64,000 bases of DNA. Source: Desmospora profundinema. Lineage in GTDB: Bacteria > Bacillota > Bacilli > Thermoactinomycetales > DSM-45169. The position numbers and the translations under genes are program-made. The DNA is taken from positions 88,227-152,226 of the forward strand of contig NZ_JAVDQG010000009.1 in assembly GCF_031454155.1 (NCBI RefSeq), read 5' to 3'. The notes under the pieces were generated by a model. The model was given only the letters and a program-made list of their open reading frames with translations. It made no database searches and was not told where the DNA came from. Positions 17,671 through 25,627 of the stretch are shown in pieces (within the stretch, counting starts at the first letter, position 1; each line of letters opens with the position of its first letter).

Positions 17671-17766
17671 GTGGCCGCCCCCCTTCCCAACGTGATGGTA
17701 CAAATTATGCATGGGGCAAATGAAGTGTACAGGCGGATATCCCAAGCCCGTAAATTGGATGTTCGT

Positions 17767-17847
17767 CTAGTCGATCTCTCCATCCAGTACACCGGCATAC
17801 CAAAAAATGGTCGGGATAATCAGCAAAAAGAGCAGCAGGCGCTGCAT
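17767..17847 (-). CDS. Possible fourth, diverged microprotein (26 aa)
   Basis: A frame reading MQRLLLFLLIIPTIFWYAG and ending LDGEID shares the LLLFLL-I-xx-TIF core with the array but has no Gly-Tyr head. The ribosome site is poor (AGGATGAA close to the ATG); the frame is open to 17973, so it may instead be the end of a 68 aa protein. Low confidence. Confidence 0.35.
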   Translation of the reverse strand: MQRLLLFLLIIPTIFWYAGVLDGEID

Positions 17848-18113
17848 TTCATCCTGGAACGCCGCTTCCTCCGGGGGGAGAGGAAACGGTGGCGATCCCT
17901 TTCGATAACAGGGCAAGCCGAATTCCCCCTTCCTCTTAAACAAGAGATGTCTGTTCTGTTTCAGCATATTCAATATGAGGAGAGAAAGAGTGGGAAAAAT
18001 CGATGGAACCGCACTCCCATGAAGCCCAATTTGCGGGAACGAGGGGCGAGTGCCCGTGCTTTTCCACCTCCGTGTACATAAGGTGGAGGGAAAGCTGCGG
18101 GGAGGGATATATC

Positions 18114-18404
18114 ATGGCGGGCAAAGGGCCTTCGGTAAAGCAAATGACCGAAATGATCAATAACATGATGGGCCAACGGGTGCTGACCGAACAGCAACTA
18201 AATCAGATATTGGCGGGAGCCAAACGAGCCAACGAACGCGGCGGTATGAGTGCCGTTCTGGATTATCTGATGAAAGTGACCCAAGCCGACGTAGAAAAAG
18301 GTGAGTTGCAGGATTTTGCTAAAGATGTCCAGCGCAATCCTCAGTTGGGCATGGATCTGTTGGAAGGAAAACGGAAGGTTCCTCGTGGACGGAATCGACG
18401 GTGA
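18114..18404 (+). CDS. Conserved-looking hypothetical protein, 96 aa
   Basis: A predicted all-helical, methionine- and glutamine-rich protein (SVKQMTEMINNMMGQRVLTE) with a very basic C-terminus (KRKVPRGRNRR). The ATG at 18114 has GGGAGGG six bases upstream, better than the open frame to 18003. No known domain; the basic tail might bind nucleic acid. It is transcribed away from the microprotein array. Confidence 0.6.
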   Translation: MAGKGPSVKQMTEMINNMMGQRVLTEQQLNQILAGAKRANERGGMSAVLDYLMKVTQADVEKGELQDFAKDVQRNPQLGMDLLEGKRKVPRGRNRR

Positions 18405-18500
18405 TAAATCAGGTCAAAGGATGAATGGAAGGAGCCCCTCGTAAGTTGACAGTAACAAGCAACTGCTCCCTTACTGTAGACTTGTAGAGGGGATCTTTCT

Positions 18501-18674
18501 ATGGTGAATATCCGAAAGACGTTTATGGCTTACCGAAAAAGCCCTTTCACTCCACTTTGCAATTCGTTTAAAATAAAAGCATGTCATTTGCTATACAGAT
18601 ATGGGTTGGATGTTTTGCTTGAACATAGGGTCAAAAGATGTGTGGTAGATACTTTGCCAGGAAAGGATCGGTAA
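18501..18674 (+). CDS. Tentative small ORF, 57 aa
   Basis: ATG 18501 has AGAGGGG eight bases upstream and the frame ends three bases before the next gene's ATG, which would allow coupling. The translation (MVNIRKTFMAYRKSPFTPLC...) is basic and Cys-containing, with no recognised domain. It could equally be an untranslated leader. Confidence 0.25.
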   Translation: MVNIRKTFMAYRKSPFTPLCNSFKIKACHLLYRYGLDVLLEHRVKRCVVDTLPGKDR

Positions 18675-18677
18675 CCC

Positions 18678-18968
18678 ATGGATCTTCAAAAGAAAAAAAT
18701 GATGGCCATTATCTTACGTATGATCAAAGAGGTCTACCAAAAAACGACCCAGTTGGAATCCGTATTGCAGTCAGGCAGTGTACAGATTTTAAGCCGCTCT
18801 TATGATCCTCTTAATGAAATGCTGGAAGCTATTGAATACCCCGAAGAAGAGATCCCCACCGTATATGAACTGATACAAGTTTACCTGGAAGACGAAATGA
18901 CACTGAATGAAGTGATCATCGGTATTGAAAACGGCTGGAAAAAAACAGGGGAAAAGAGTGTGGGATAA
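18678..18968 (+). CDS. Hypothetical acidic helical protein, 96 aa
   Basis: The protein is helical with a mildly hydrophobic start (KKKMMAIILRMIKEVYQKT) and an acidic middle (EAIEYPEEEIPTVYELIQVY). The ATG follows AAAGGA about ten bases away. A strong bidirectional terminator follows. I do not recognise the family. Confidence 0.55.
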   Translation: MDLQKKKMMAIILRMIKEVYQKTTQLESVLQSGSVQILSRSYDPLNEMLEAIEYPEEEIPTVYELIQVYLEDEMTLNEVIIGIENGWKKTGEKSVG

Positions 18969-19003
18969 GAAGCGAACGTTCCTACATAGTGTGAAAGGGA
19001 AAA

Positions 19004-19039
19004 AAATGATCGTCCCCAGAAGGTGGGGCGATCATTTTT
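19004..19039. terminator. Bidirectional intrinsic terminator
   Basis: Stem AAATGATCG-CCCC / GGGG-CGATCATTT with a T bulge; five T follow on the plus strand and six on the minus strand. It separates convergent genes. Confidence 0.9.
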
Positions 19040-19042
19040 GGT

Positions 19043-19321
19043 TTATTCCGGAGGTTGTGGTTCGGTCGAAGCTTTATGATCCATCACATATACCTTCCCG
19101 CACTGGACACATTGCCCGGCCCATGTGTCGGGTTGATCCGGGAGCGGCTTTAACAACACATCCTGCTCATCGAAAACGGGTCGAATCGAAGTATGGGTGA
19201 CGTCCACTTCCTCATTTACATGCAGACATACCGCTTCCCGGATATCTCTGGGGACCGAGATAATTTGGTCCGGTTCCAGATCCGATCCAAACACCTTTTT
19301 TAAGTGAGCCAAACGATCCAT
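19043..19321 (-). CDS. Hypothetical protein with a CxxC pair, 92 aa
   Basis: Begins MDRLAHLKKVFGSDLEPDQI and contains one CVQCGKVYVMD motif near the C-terminus, which looks like half of a zinc knuckle or a redox pair. The ATG overlaps the stop of the upstream gene (TGATG) and has AAGGAGGG eight bases upstream, so it is translationally coupled. Function unknown. Confidence 0.6.
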   Translation of the reverse strand: MDRLAHLKKVFGSDLEPDQIISVPRDIREAVCLHVNEEVDVTHTSIRPVFDEQDVLLKPLPDQPDTWAGQCVQCGKVYVMDHKASTEPQPPE

Positions 19322-19677
19322 CAAGTGTGCCCTCCTTCTTTTACCACGTTACGCCAGCGAGTCAGGGGAAAGGAGCGACGGGGCGGGGCGGGTGTCCAAG
19401 GGGAATGTCCCTGTATCCAGCAATCTTCCAGGATTGTTTTGGCCTTTTTGAGTGCCTGTGATTTCCATCGTCCGGTTCCCAGGAACATCCAGCCGAGCAC
19501 GTGGCGTCCTTCGACATCCCATTCTGTTTCCATATAAATGTCCCACCGGTACCAGGAATGTTTGTAAATTTTGGCCCGAAGCGGGAGTTCAGAATGGGTG
19601 ACGCGATCCAGGTATATGATGTGACCGTAATGCCCCTTGAATTCCATCTCTAACCATTTGGGTTCGCTCCCGCGCAC
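19321..19677 (-). CDS. Hypothetical protein, 118 aa
   Basis: A Trp- and aromatic-rich basic protein (KHSWYRWDIYMETEWDVEGR), probably beta-rich, with no signal peptide. GTG start with GGAGG about eight bases upstream. First gene of a coupled pair; no recognised family. Confidence 0.55.
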   Translation of the reverse strand: MRGSEPKWLEMEFKGHYGHIIYLDRVTHSELPLRAKIYKHSWYRWDIYMETEWDVEGRHVLGWMFLGTGRWKSQALKKAKTILEDCWIQGHSPWTPAPPRRSFPLTRWRNVVKEGGHT

Positions 19678-19741
19678 ATCACATCCTCCTTTCCTTCTGT
19701 ATTCCCGGTCATGAGGAAGGGAAACACGTCGAATGGAGCGG

Positions 19742-20464
19742 TTAATCCGATCCGTTCGCGAGGCGCAATGGACCCACCCGTTTCATCGTGAAGAAAAGCT
19801 CCTCATTTCGGTCCGATTCCAGATGGACAAAGTGATATTCCGGTTTTACCGTACGGGTACGGCTATCAAAGGGGGCGATCACCAAGGCGTCCTTATAAGT
19901 ATCGATGACAATCCAGTCGGATTCACCGGAATCTCCGGGGGAAACCATAAAGGTTTGTTGGTTTTGGGCGATCAGTTGGCCGCTGCTATATCCTGTGGTA
20001 ACCATGGCGATGGCGAGAAAGAGCAACGAAACCGCTTGCGTGGCTCGTGCCTTTTTGTGAGCGAGGTGGAAAAATAGAAACAACAGTCCGGCATGGAAAA
20101 AATAAAATAAGATCATCGTCGGAACATTCATCTTGTTCCAGGTGGCTTCAGTTTTCAGGATGATGAGAATGGTGATGGCGGCGGGAATCAGGAAGGGAAA
20201 AAGCCATTTTCCATATGAACGAAACCAGCTGGCGGCGAGGGACAGATACGCGACGATCAACGTGAAAATATTGATGCAGACGGCAAGGACTACTGCGTTC
20301 AGACTGATTTCGACGAACAAGGACGGGATACCGAAATGAGCTTTGTATCCAACATCGCTCAAATATGCAGAGAAATATCCCAATCCGGTGACGCTTGCCA
20401 ACAGTACCCCCTCAGGGATCCGACGAAGCCACGGATGTTGGGATAAGGATCTCAGGGTGTCCAT
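19742..20464 (-). CDS. Hypothetical four-helix membrane protein, 240 aa
   Basis: Four hydrophobic helices between residues about 17 and 165 are followed by a soluble C-terminal domain of about 65 residues (SDWIVIDTYKDALVIAPFDS). The ATG follows AAGGAGG. It lies 65 bp upstream of the small coupled pair and may share their transcript. I do not recognise the family. Confidence 0.6.
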   Translation of the reverse strand: MDTLRSLSQHPWLRRIPEGVLLASVTGLGYFSAYLSDVGYKAHFGIPSLFVEISLNAVVLAVCINIFTLIVAYLSLAASWFRSYGKWLFPFLIPAAITILIILKTEATWNKMNVPTMILFYFFHAGLLFLFFHLAHKKARATQAVSLLFLAIAMVTTGYSSGQLIAQNQQTFMVSPGDSGESDWIVIDTYKDALVIAPFDSRTRTVKPEYHFVHLESDRNEELFFTMKRVGPLRLANGSD

Positions 20465-20533
20465 GGTTTTCCTCCTTCACATTCATTATAACGAAGAAAT
20501 CACTGGTTGTCTGGACAACTACACCAAAATAAA

Positions 20534-20558
20534 CCCCCGCTGATGGTGATCGCGGGGG
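20534..20558 (-). terminator. Terminator of the dehydrogenase gene
   Basis: A CCCCCGC/GCGGGGG stem with an 11-nt loop, followed on the minus strand by TTTATTTTGG. Confidence 0.75.
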
Positions 20559-20569
20559 ATAAAGGGACT

Positions 20570-21652
20570 TCACATCTGAAGGTTGTTCCATACTTCCAAC
20601 TTGGTCTGCACCTTGGTGATCACTTCATCGGTAAATTCCGAGGTGGTTGCACTTCCACCCAGATCTGCGGTGCGGAACCCTTCACGCACGGCTTCAATGG
20701 TGGCTTCGTAGATGGCGCGGGATGCGGCTGAAGCCTGGTTTTCATGGAAGTGGGTCAGGAGGGAAGCAGTGGCTAAAATCATGGCCATGGGATTGGCGAT
20801 ATTCTTTTTGTAGAGTGTGGGTGCCGTTCCATGGGGGGCTTCAGCCATGACCACTTGTGGGTTGAAGTCGTCGTCGAAGCTCATCAGGATGGACTCGGAA
20901 CCGGCGATGGACCCGAATAGTTGCAATACCATGTCGCTCAAGCAGTCGCCATCGCGGTTGAGAGCCGGAATCACCATCGGATCACCGGGGCTGTTCAACA
21001 GGAGGGCGTATGTGGCATCAATCAATTGCGGATCATACGGTACTTCCGGGTACCGTTTGCTCGCTTCATCCATTTCTTCCTTAAGCATCCCTTCATAGAT
21101 AGGGCTGACCGTATACTTGGGGCCGCCGAAGACTTTGGACTTCGTTCGTTTGGCATGCCGGAATGCGTACTCTGCAACCGCGCGGCAGGTTTTGCGATCA
21201 ATCGATTCTGTCCGGTAGGAAACTTCGTTTATCCCGTCCCCTTCCCGCCATTCTTTGGCACCGTATGCATCACCCACAGCCATACGAATCACAGAGATAG
21301 GGGCAAATGCACCCGCCACCGGCACCACACCGGGGATGCGCCGGCCTGTTCGGATGATCACTTTTCCGTCGATTTCTTTGCGTAAAATCGCGTTGGGACT
21401 TCCCACGTCCCCTTTTTCTTCCGGAGTAACCGTAGCCGCTTTCAATCCGAAGCCGGCCTCTTTCATGGCCCGAGCAGCCTCATAAACCACTTCGTTTTGT
21501 GTTTGACGGCGATTCTCCAAGCTGAGATCATAATGCTTCAGTTCAATATCCATCCCGATCACATCAGGGGAAATGACACGTAGAGCTTCTTCTAGAAGCT
21601 CTTGACCAGTCTGGTCCCCATCTAAGACCACGATGCTTTTTTTCTCCTCCAA
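20570..21652 (-). CDS. Isocitrate/isopropylmalate dehydrogenase family protein, divergent
   Basis: The 360 aa protein has the beta-decarboxylating dehydrogenase fold. The substrate motif GSPNAILRKEIDGKVIIRTGR keeps the Ser-x-Asn-x-x-x-Arg and second Arg of isocitrate dehydrogenases; the metal site is PGDPMVIPALNRDGDCLSDM and the cofactor loop is EAPHGTAPTLYKKNIANP. However, the usual N-terminal GDGIGPE is replaced by DGDQTGQELLEEA. The real substrate (isocitrate, homoisocitrate, tartrate or another) cannot be decided. A TTG at 21652 has GAGGTGAT at a good distance; a GTG three codons upstream overlaps that site. Own terminator, transcribed alone. Confidence 0.85.
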   Translation of the reverse strand: MEEKKSIVVLDGDQTGQELLEEALRVISPDVIGMDIELKHYDLSLENRRQTQNEVVYEAARAMKEAGFGLKAATVTPEEKGDVGSPNAILRKEIDGKVIIRTGRRIPGVVPVAGAFAPISVIRMAVGDAYGAKEWREGDGINEVSYRTESIDRKTCRAVAEYAFRHAKRTKSKVFGGPKYTVSPIYEGMLKEEMDEASKRYPEVPYDPQLIDATYALLLNSPGDPMVIPALNRDGDCLSDMVLQLFGSIAGSESILMSFDDDFNPQVVMAEAPHGTAPTLYKKNIANPMAMILATASLLTHFHENQASAASRAIYEATIEAVREGFRTADLGGSATTSEFTDEVITKVQTKLEVWNNLQM

Positions 21653-21806
21653 GATGATCACCTCGTCTCAATATCCTTTCCTATTATACCTATAGGGAGA
21701 GTTTGGCACCACACCGCTGAAGATTCAGAAAAGACGCGGCTTTGTCGAATTCCGTTTTCCGAATCGAAAGGAGAATGAACTATAATGGAGGACGGATACG
21801 GAAAAT

Positions 21807-21822
21807 CATGCAAAGCATGTTC
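21807..21822 (+). repeat. 16-bp direct repeat, left copy
   Basis: CATGCAAAGCATGTTC, which contains the inverted repeat CATGC-AAA-GCATG. An identical copy lies at 21954-21969, so the two bracket the structured leader element. The core ATGCAAAGCAT also occurs at 54084-54094. Confidence 0.8.
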
Positions 21823-21829
21823 AGATTAA

Positions 21830-21944
21830 TGACAAACACACTGAGATGGCCAGAACAGGAGGGGTGGTTATCCGGTGAGCGACTTGCCACGCATTGGAGC
21901 GGAGACGGATAACTACCCCGACCGTTCCCGTGATGGGTTTGTCA
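21830..21944 (+). ncRNA. Structured leader RNA element upstream of nagZ (copy 1)
   Basis: An outer stem TGACAAAC/GTTTGTCA (21830-21837 with 21937-21944) encloses a 14-bp stem (21861-21874 with 21906-21919; thirteen Watson-Crick pairs and one G-U). The 31-nt loop of this inner stem contains GCGACTTGC, then CATTGGAGCGGAGA. The same loop motif, also closed by a helix, occurs upstream of the thioesterase gene near 61 kb. The element is in the roughly 245-nt 5' region of nagZ and behaves like a cis-regulatory RNA, possibly a riboswitch or protein-binding leader. It does not match a riboswitch class I know. Confidence 0.5.
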
Positions 21945-21953
21945 GTAGCCTCA

Positions 21954-21969
21954 CCATGCAAAGCATGTT
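21954..21969 (+). repeat. 16-bp direct repeat, right copy
   Basis: Identical to 21807-21822. It lies just downstream of the structured element and 66 bp before the nagZ start. Confidence 0.8.
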
Positions 21970-22034
21970 CTTTTTCGGTATTGGAATCCTTTCGTTTGCA
22001 TCATGAAGCAAGTCAGATTAAAGGAGTGTTGGGA

Positions 22035-23825
22035 TTGAAGGGTGCCTTCGGGCGTAAAACGCTGGCGGTGTTTACCTTGGCCGTCGTTCTCGCTCTGACC
22101 CTGTGGGTGTTTTCTACGCGGTTCCCCCTGTCCCCCCCTGATGGACGAGCGGAGGGAGAGTCTGCTGATGAGTGGGTGGAACGCAAGTTGCAGGAAATGA
22201 GTGTGGAAGAAAAGGTGGGGCAGTTGTTTATGGTCGGTTTCCATAACGGAGACCAACCCGCTTTGGAAATGAACGAACAGGCGATTACGCTGATTGAGGA
22301 GTATCATGCGGGAGGCGTAATCCTGTTTGATCGCAATGTGGACACCCCCGAACAGGTGGCCCGATTGAATCGTGACATGCAAGCCAAAGCCCGAGAGTCG
22401 TCAACGGGTGTTCCTTTGTTTATTTCCATTGATCAGGAGGGAGGGAAAGTGCTCCGAATCCGAGATGGAGTCACTCTCTTTCCTGGGAACATGGCCCTGG
22501 GGGCGGCCGGAGATCCGGAGTTGTCCAGCCAAACCGGGAAAGTGATGGGTAAAGAACTCCGGTTGATGGGAATCAACATGAACCTGGCTCCTTCCCTGGA
22601 TGTGAACAACAATGATCAAAACCCCATCATCGGGGTACGTTCTTTCTCTGGTGATCCTAATCAGGTGGCGGAACTGGGAGTCGCTCAGATGAAGGGGTTC
22701 CGTGAGGGCGGTGTATTGAGTGTGGTGAAGCACTTTCCCGGTCACGGGGATACCGACAGCGATTCACACGTCGATCTTCCCACTGTAGCTCACTCCATGG
22801 AACGACTGGATCAGGTGGAGTTAAAACCCTTCAAAAAAGCGCTGGATGCAGGGGTGGACGCCGTGATGTCCGCCCACATCACCTTTCCTGCCATCGATGA
22901 CACACCGGGTTTGCCCGGCACCCTTTCTCCGCAGGTATTGACGGGATTGTTGCGGGAAGAGTGGGGGTACGACGGTGTGATCATCACCGATGACATGGAG
23001 ATGGGGGCGATCGTGGACAACTTTGGGGCGGGCGATGCCGCTGTCCGCGCGGTGGAAGCGGGAGCGGACATTCTGCTGGTTGCCCATGATTGGAATCGAC
23101 AGAAGGAGTCGATTCAAGCGGTGATTCAAGCGGTGGAAGCGGGTGAAATCTCTGAAAAGAGGATTGACCAGTCTGTACGCAGAATCCTACAATTGAAAGC
23201 GAAACCGTTAGGAAAAGCCTCCATCCTGGATCAATCCGACCTGGAACCGAGTGGAGGTCTGGAAGAGTTGGCCGATCCGGAACATGCCGAGTTGGCTGCA
23301 CGGGTGGCTGAAGAAGCGGTAACGCTTGTACGCGATCCTGCCAAACAGCTTCCCTTGAGTCCGTCCCAGACTCCACGGATGTTAATCCTCACTCCCGCCC
23401 ATGCCGATGAATGGGAGCGTGCTTTCCAGGGGGCAGGTTTTGATGCGGAGGCTCGGTCGGTTCCTCTTCAGCCTGATCCGATGGAACGTCAGGCGGCGTA
23501 TGAAGGAGTAGCCGCTTTCGACACGGTGGTGGTGGCATTGTCCCAGGCCCAGATGCGGCCGGAACAACAGGAGTTGGTAACCGGGTTGAGACACACCGGA
23601 AAACCGGTGATTGCCGTGGGATTGGACACTCCTTATGATGTGTCGGTTTTGCCTGCTGATCTGGCTTATCTGACTGCTTACAGCTCCCAACCGGTTTCCA
23701 TTCGGGCTGCAGTGGACGTATTGACGGGTGAAACAGAGCCCAAGGGAACCCTTCCGGTGGAAATCCCCCGTTTGTATCCCAGGGGTCATTCCGAAAACGG
23801 GTCCCCGTCATCACCCAGTGGTTGA
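22035..23825 (+). CDS. nagZ: Beta-N-acetylhexosaminidase NagZ, glycoside hydrolase family 3
   Basis: The 596 aa enzyme begins with a membrane helix (residues about 9-30), so it is membrane-anchored outside or released. The GH3 domain has EKVGQLFMVGF, the His-Asp catalytic dyad segment VVKHFPGHGDTDSDSH and the nucleophile segment VIITDDMEMGAI. A second alpha/beta domain of about 180 residues follows, as in Bacillus NagZ (YbbD). It removes N-acetylglucosamine from muropeptides during wall recycling. The TTG at 22035 has AAAGGAG eight bases upstream. A long structured leader precedes it. Confidence 0.93.
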   Translation: MKGAFGRKTLAVFTLAVVLALTLWVFSTRFPLSPPDGRAEGESADEWVERKLQEMSVEEKVGQLFMVGFHNGDQPALEMNEQAITLIEEYHAGGVILFDRNVDTPEQVARLNRDMQAKARESSTGVPLFISIDQEGGKVLRIRDGVTLFPGNMALGAAGDPELSSQTGKVMGKELRLMGINMNLAPSLDVNNNDQNPIIGVRSFSGDPNQVAELGVAQMKGFREGGVLSVVKHFPGHGDTDSDSHVDLPTVAHSMERLDQVELKPFKKALDAGVDAVMSAHITFPAIDDTPGLPGTLSPQVLTGLLREEWGYDGVIITDDMEMGAIVDNFGAGDAAVRAVEAGADILLVAHDWNRQKESIQAVIQAVEAGEISEKRIDQSVRRILQLKAKPLGKASILDQSDLEPSGGLEELADPEHAELAARVAEEAVTLVRDPAKQLPLSPSQTPRMLILTPAHADEWERAFQGAGFDAEARSVPLQPDPMERQAAYEGVAAFDTVVVALSQAQMRPEQQELVTGLRHTGKPVIAVGLDTPYDVSVLPADLAYLTAYSSQPVSIRAAVDVLTGETEPKGTLPVEIPRLYPRGHSENGSPSSPSG

Positions 23826-23922
23826 TTGATTTTTTGTTTGGTCAGAGAATGGTCCGAAACAGTCATTGTGTTTTTTCTAGCATGCAACTGGGTATTACAG
23901 CCATTGAGGAGGAGGTGCCCCA

Positions 23923-24339
23923 TTGATCCTGCAAATCAGCGCCGCCGTTGCTGCGGTCGCTTTCGTGGTATTGGCAGTCTATTTGATTCTGGCACTTCGT
24001 AAACTGACGGACACCTTAACATCGGTGGACTCCACCCTGCGGGAGATGAAACCCCGTCTGGAGGAAGTGGCCGATGAATCCAGCCGCACTTTAAAAGAGG
24101 CCCGTCACTTATTGGAGGATGCTCGTTTAAAAAGCGAACAGACCGATGCGTTCTTTCAGGCTGTAAACGGAATGGGGAACAGTCTGCAGGAGTTATCCAC
24201 CAGCATCACCCGAACTGCATCGGTTCAAAAAGAGCGATTGGCCAACGTGACCGCGGTCGCTTCTGTTGTGATGGATCTATGGAAAAAATGGCGATCGGAA
24301 AAAGGATCGGATGACCGTAAGCCGAAAAGAGTAAATTAA
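23923..24339 (+). CDS. ytxG: DUF948 protein, YtxG-like
   Basis: One N-terminal membrane helix (residues 3-25) is followed by a long coiled coil (LRKLTDTLTSVDSTLREMKP ... EEVADESSRTLKEARHLLED), the DUF948 pattern. TTG start with GGAGGTG eight bases upstream. It lies 22 bp from ytxH; in Bacillus ytxGHJ is a general-stress operon. Function is unknown but envelope-associated. Confidence 0.85.
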   Translation: MILQISAAVAAVAFVVLAVYLILALRKLTDTLTSVDSTLREMKPRLEEVADESSRTLKEARHLLEDARLKSEQTDAFFQAVNGMGNSLQELSTSITRTASVQKERLANVTAVASVVMDLWKKWRSEKGSDDRKPKRVN

Positions 24340-24361
24340 AGGAAAGGGGATGGGATAATCA

Positions 24362-24814
24362 ATGAGTGAAAACAAGGGCATGAATGGAAAGGATTTGTTT
24401 ATCGGCGCGGTGATTGGGGGCGTCATCGGTGCGACGGCGGCTCTTTTGTTGGCTCCGAAATCGGGACGGGAGACCCGGGAAGATCTGAGCAGGAGCCTGG
24501 AGACCGCTAAGGGAGTGATGTTGGAGAAGACCGATCAATTGAACCAGCGCGCTCACGACGTGAAAGATACGGCTACCGACAAGTGGATTGAAATCCGTGA
24601 CACGGCATCTTCCACTGTGAAAGAAGTGGCTTCCACTGTGGAAGATTGGAAAGACACCGCCAACCGCAAATGGTCGGAAGTCCGTGATCAAGCAGGTGAC
24701 CGAGTGGAGGAAGCGGCAGTGATAACCAGCGACAAAGTGGAAGAAGTCGCCTCCAAAACGAGCGAGAAAGTGGAAGAACTGGGTGAAGAAGTATCGGACC
24801 AATTAAAGTCTTGA
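24362..24814 (+). CDS. ytxH: YtxH domain general-stress protein
   Basis: The Gly-rich membrane segment FIGAVIGGVIGATAALLLAP followed by KSGRETREDL is the YtxH signature. The rest (residues about 45-150) is an amphipathic helical repeat rich in VEE/DTA that resembles LEA-like or apolipoprotein-like helices. Cotranscribed with ytxG and closed by a strong terminator. Confidence 0.9.
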   Translation: MSENKGMNGKDLFIGAVIGGVIGATAALLLAPKSGRETREDLSRSLETAKGVMLEKTDQLNQRAHDVKDTATDKWIEIRDTASSTVKEVASTVEDWKDTANRKWSEVRDQAGDRVEEAAVITSDKVEEVASKTSEKVEELGEEVSDQLKS

Positions 24815-24838
24815 TTGGCAAAGAAAGGTATCGACAAA

Positions 24839-24865
24839 AGCGCCGGAGCTTGCCGGCGCTTTTTC
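24839..24865 (+). terminator. Intrinsic terminator of ytxGH
   Basis: Perfect 8-bp stem AGCGCCGG/CCGGCGCT followed by TTTTTC. Confidence 0.9.
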
Positions 24866-24994
24866 TTGTGCCATAAGTCTCTCCTTAGGGACTGACTGGT
24901 TCCGGGATCTCCTGTGGATTGTTCCGGTCACCCAGTCACCATCGTTTCCTGCATGTCCATCCGCTAGTTACATATATATGTGAGGAAGGGACGG

Positions 24995-25423
24995 ATGTAC
25001 ATGAGCCGGGAATTGGTTTTTGCTTTGCTGGCGGCATTTTGCTTTGGAGTGGCTCCTATTTTTGAAAAGTTGGGATTGGTTCGAACGGAACCGGCAATGG
25101 CGTTATTTTTGCGGGCGGGGGTGACCACACTTTTGGTTGTCCTCTATTGGATGGTGTTCCCCCAGTCGAGCGGGTGGTCGATCCCGGATGGCCGCTCTCT
25201 GTTATACGTTCTATTGGGTGGAGTTTTTGGCGTTCTCTTTGCTCAATATTTTTACTTTAAAGCGTTGGAGATTGGCGATGTGGGTCGGGTAATGCCGGTT
25301 GTGGGCAGTTTTCCCGTATTGGCTTTTCTACTATCCGTTTTCATTTTCGGGGAGACAGTCACATTGGCTAAAGTGTGCGGAATCGTGCTGGTGGTGGCGG
25401 GTGTTTTTCTCCTCGGTGAATAA
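24995..25423 (+). CDS. Half-size EamA (DMT superfamily) transporter
   Basis: The 142 aa protein has five membrane helices and one EamA domain, beginning ELVFALLAAFCFGVAPIFEK and ending with GIVLVVAGVFLLGE. Full-size EamA exporters have two such domains, so this one must dimerise, like other half-size members. The substrate is unknown. ATG 24995 follows AGGAAGGG; ATG 25001 is an alternative. Confidence 0.85.
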   Translation: MYMSRELVFALLAAFCFGVAPIFEKLGLVRTEPAMALFLRAGVTTLLVVLYWMVFPQSSGWSIPDGRSLLYVLLGGVFGVLFAQYFYFKALEIGDVGRVMPVVGSFPVLAFLLSVFIFGETVTLAKVCGIVLVVAGVFLLGE

Positions 25424-25476
25424 CTGCAAACGGATTTATATTTGAGAGAAAACAAGAGCATAAGGAAATCAAAATG

Positions 25477-25512
25477 AACCCATGCCGAATCGGATGGGTT
25501 GTGATTTTTTTT
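25477..25512 (+). terminator. Intrinsic terminator
   Basis: Stem AACCCAT/ATGGGTT with a 10-nt loop and a run of eight T. Confidence 0.75.
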
Positions 25513-25627
25513 GGATCATGTTCTCCTGTTACAGAAGGCTCGCAAACGTCTTCCAATCTATGAATAATAGAAATCGCCATCCACCGTCACCTGTAGGTGC
25601 GTGCGTGTGGGGAGCAGGAGGTTTCTC

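Noticed and set aside
21830..21944. TPP riboswitch
   Set aside because: CTGAGATGG resembles part of the TPP element, but the partner ACCCTTTGAACCTGAT block is absent.
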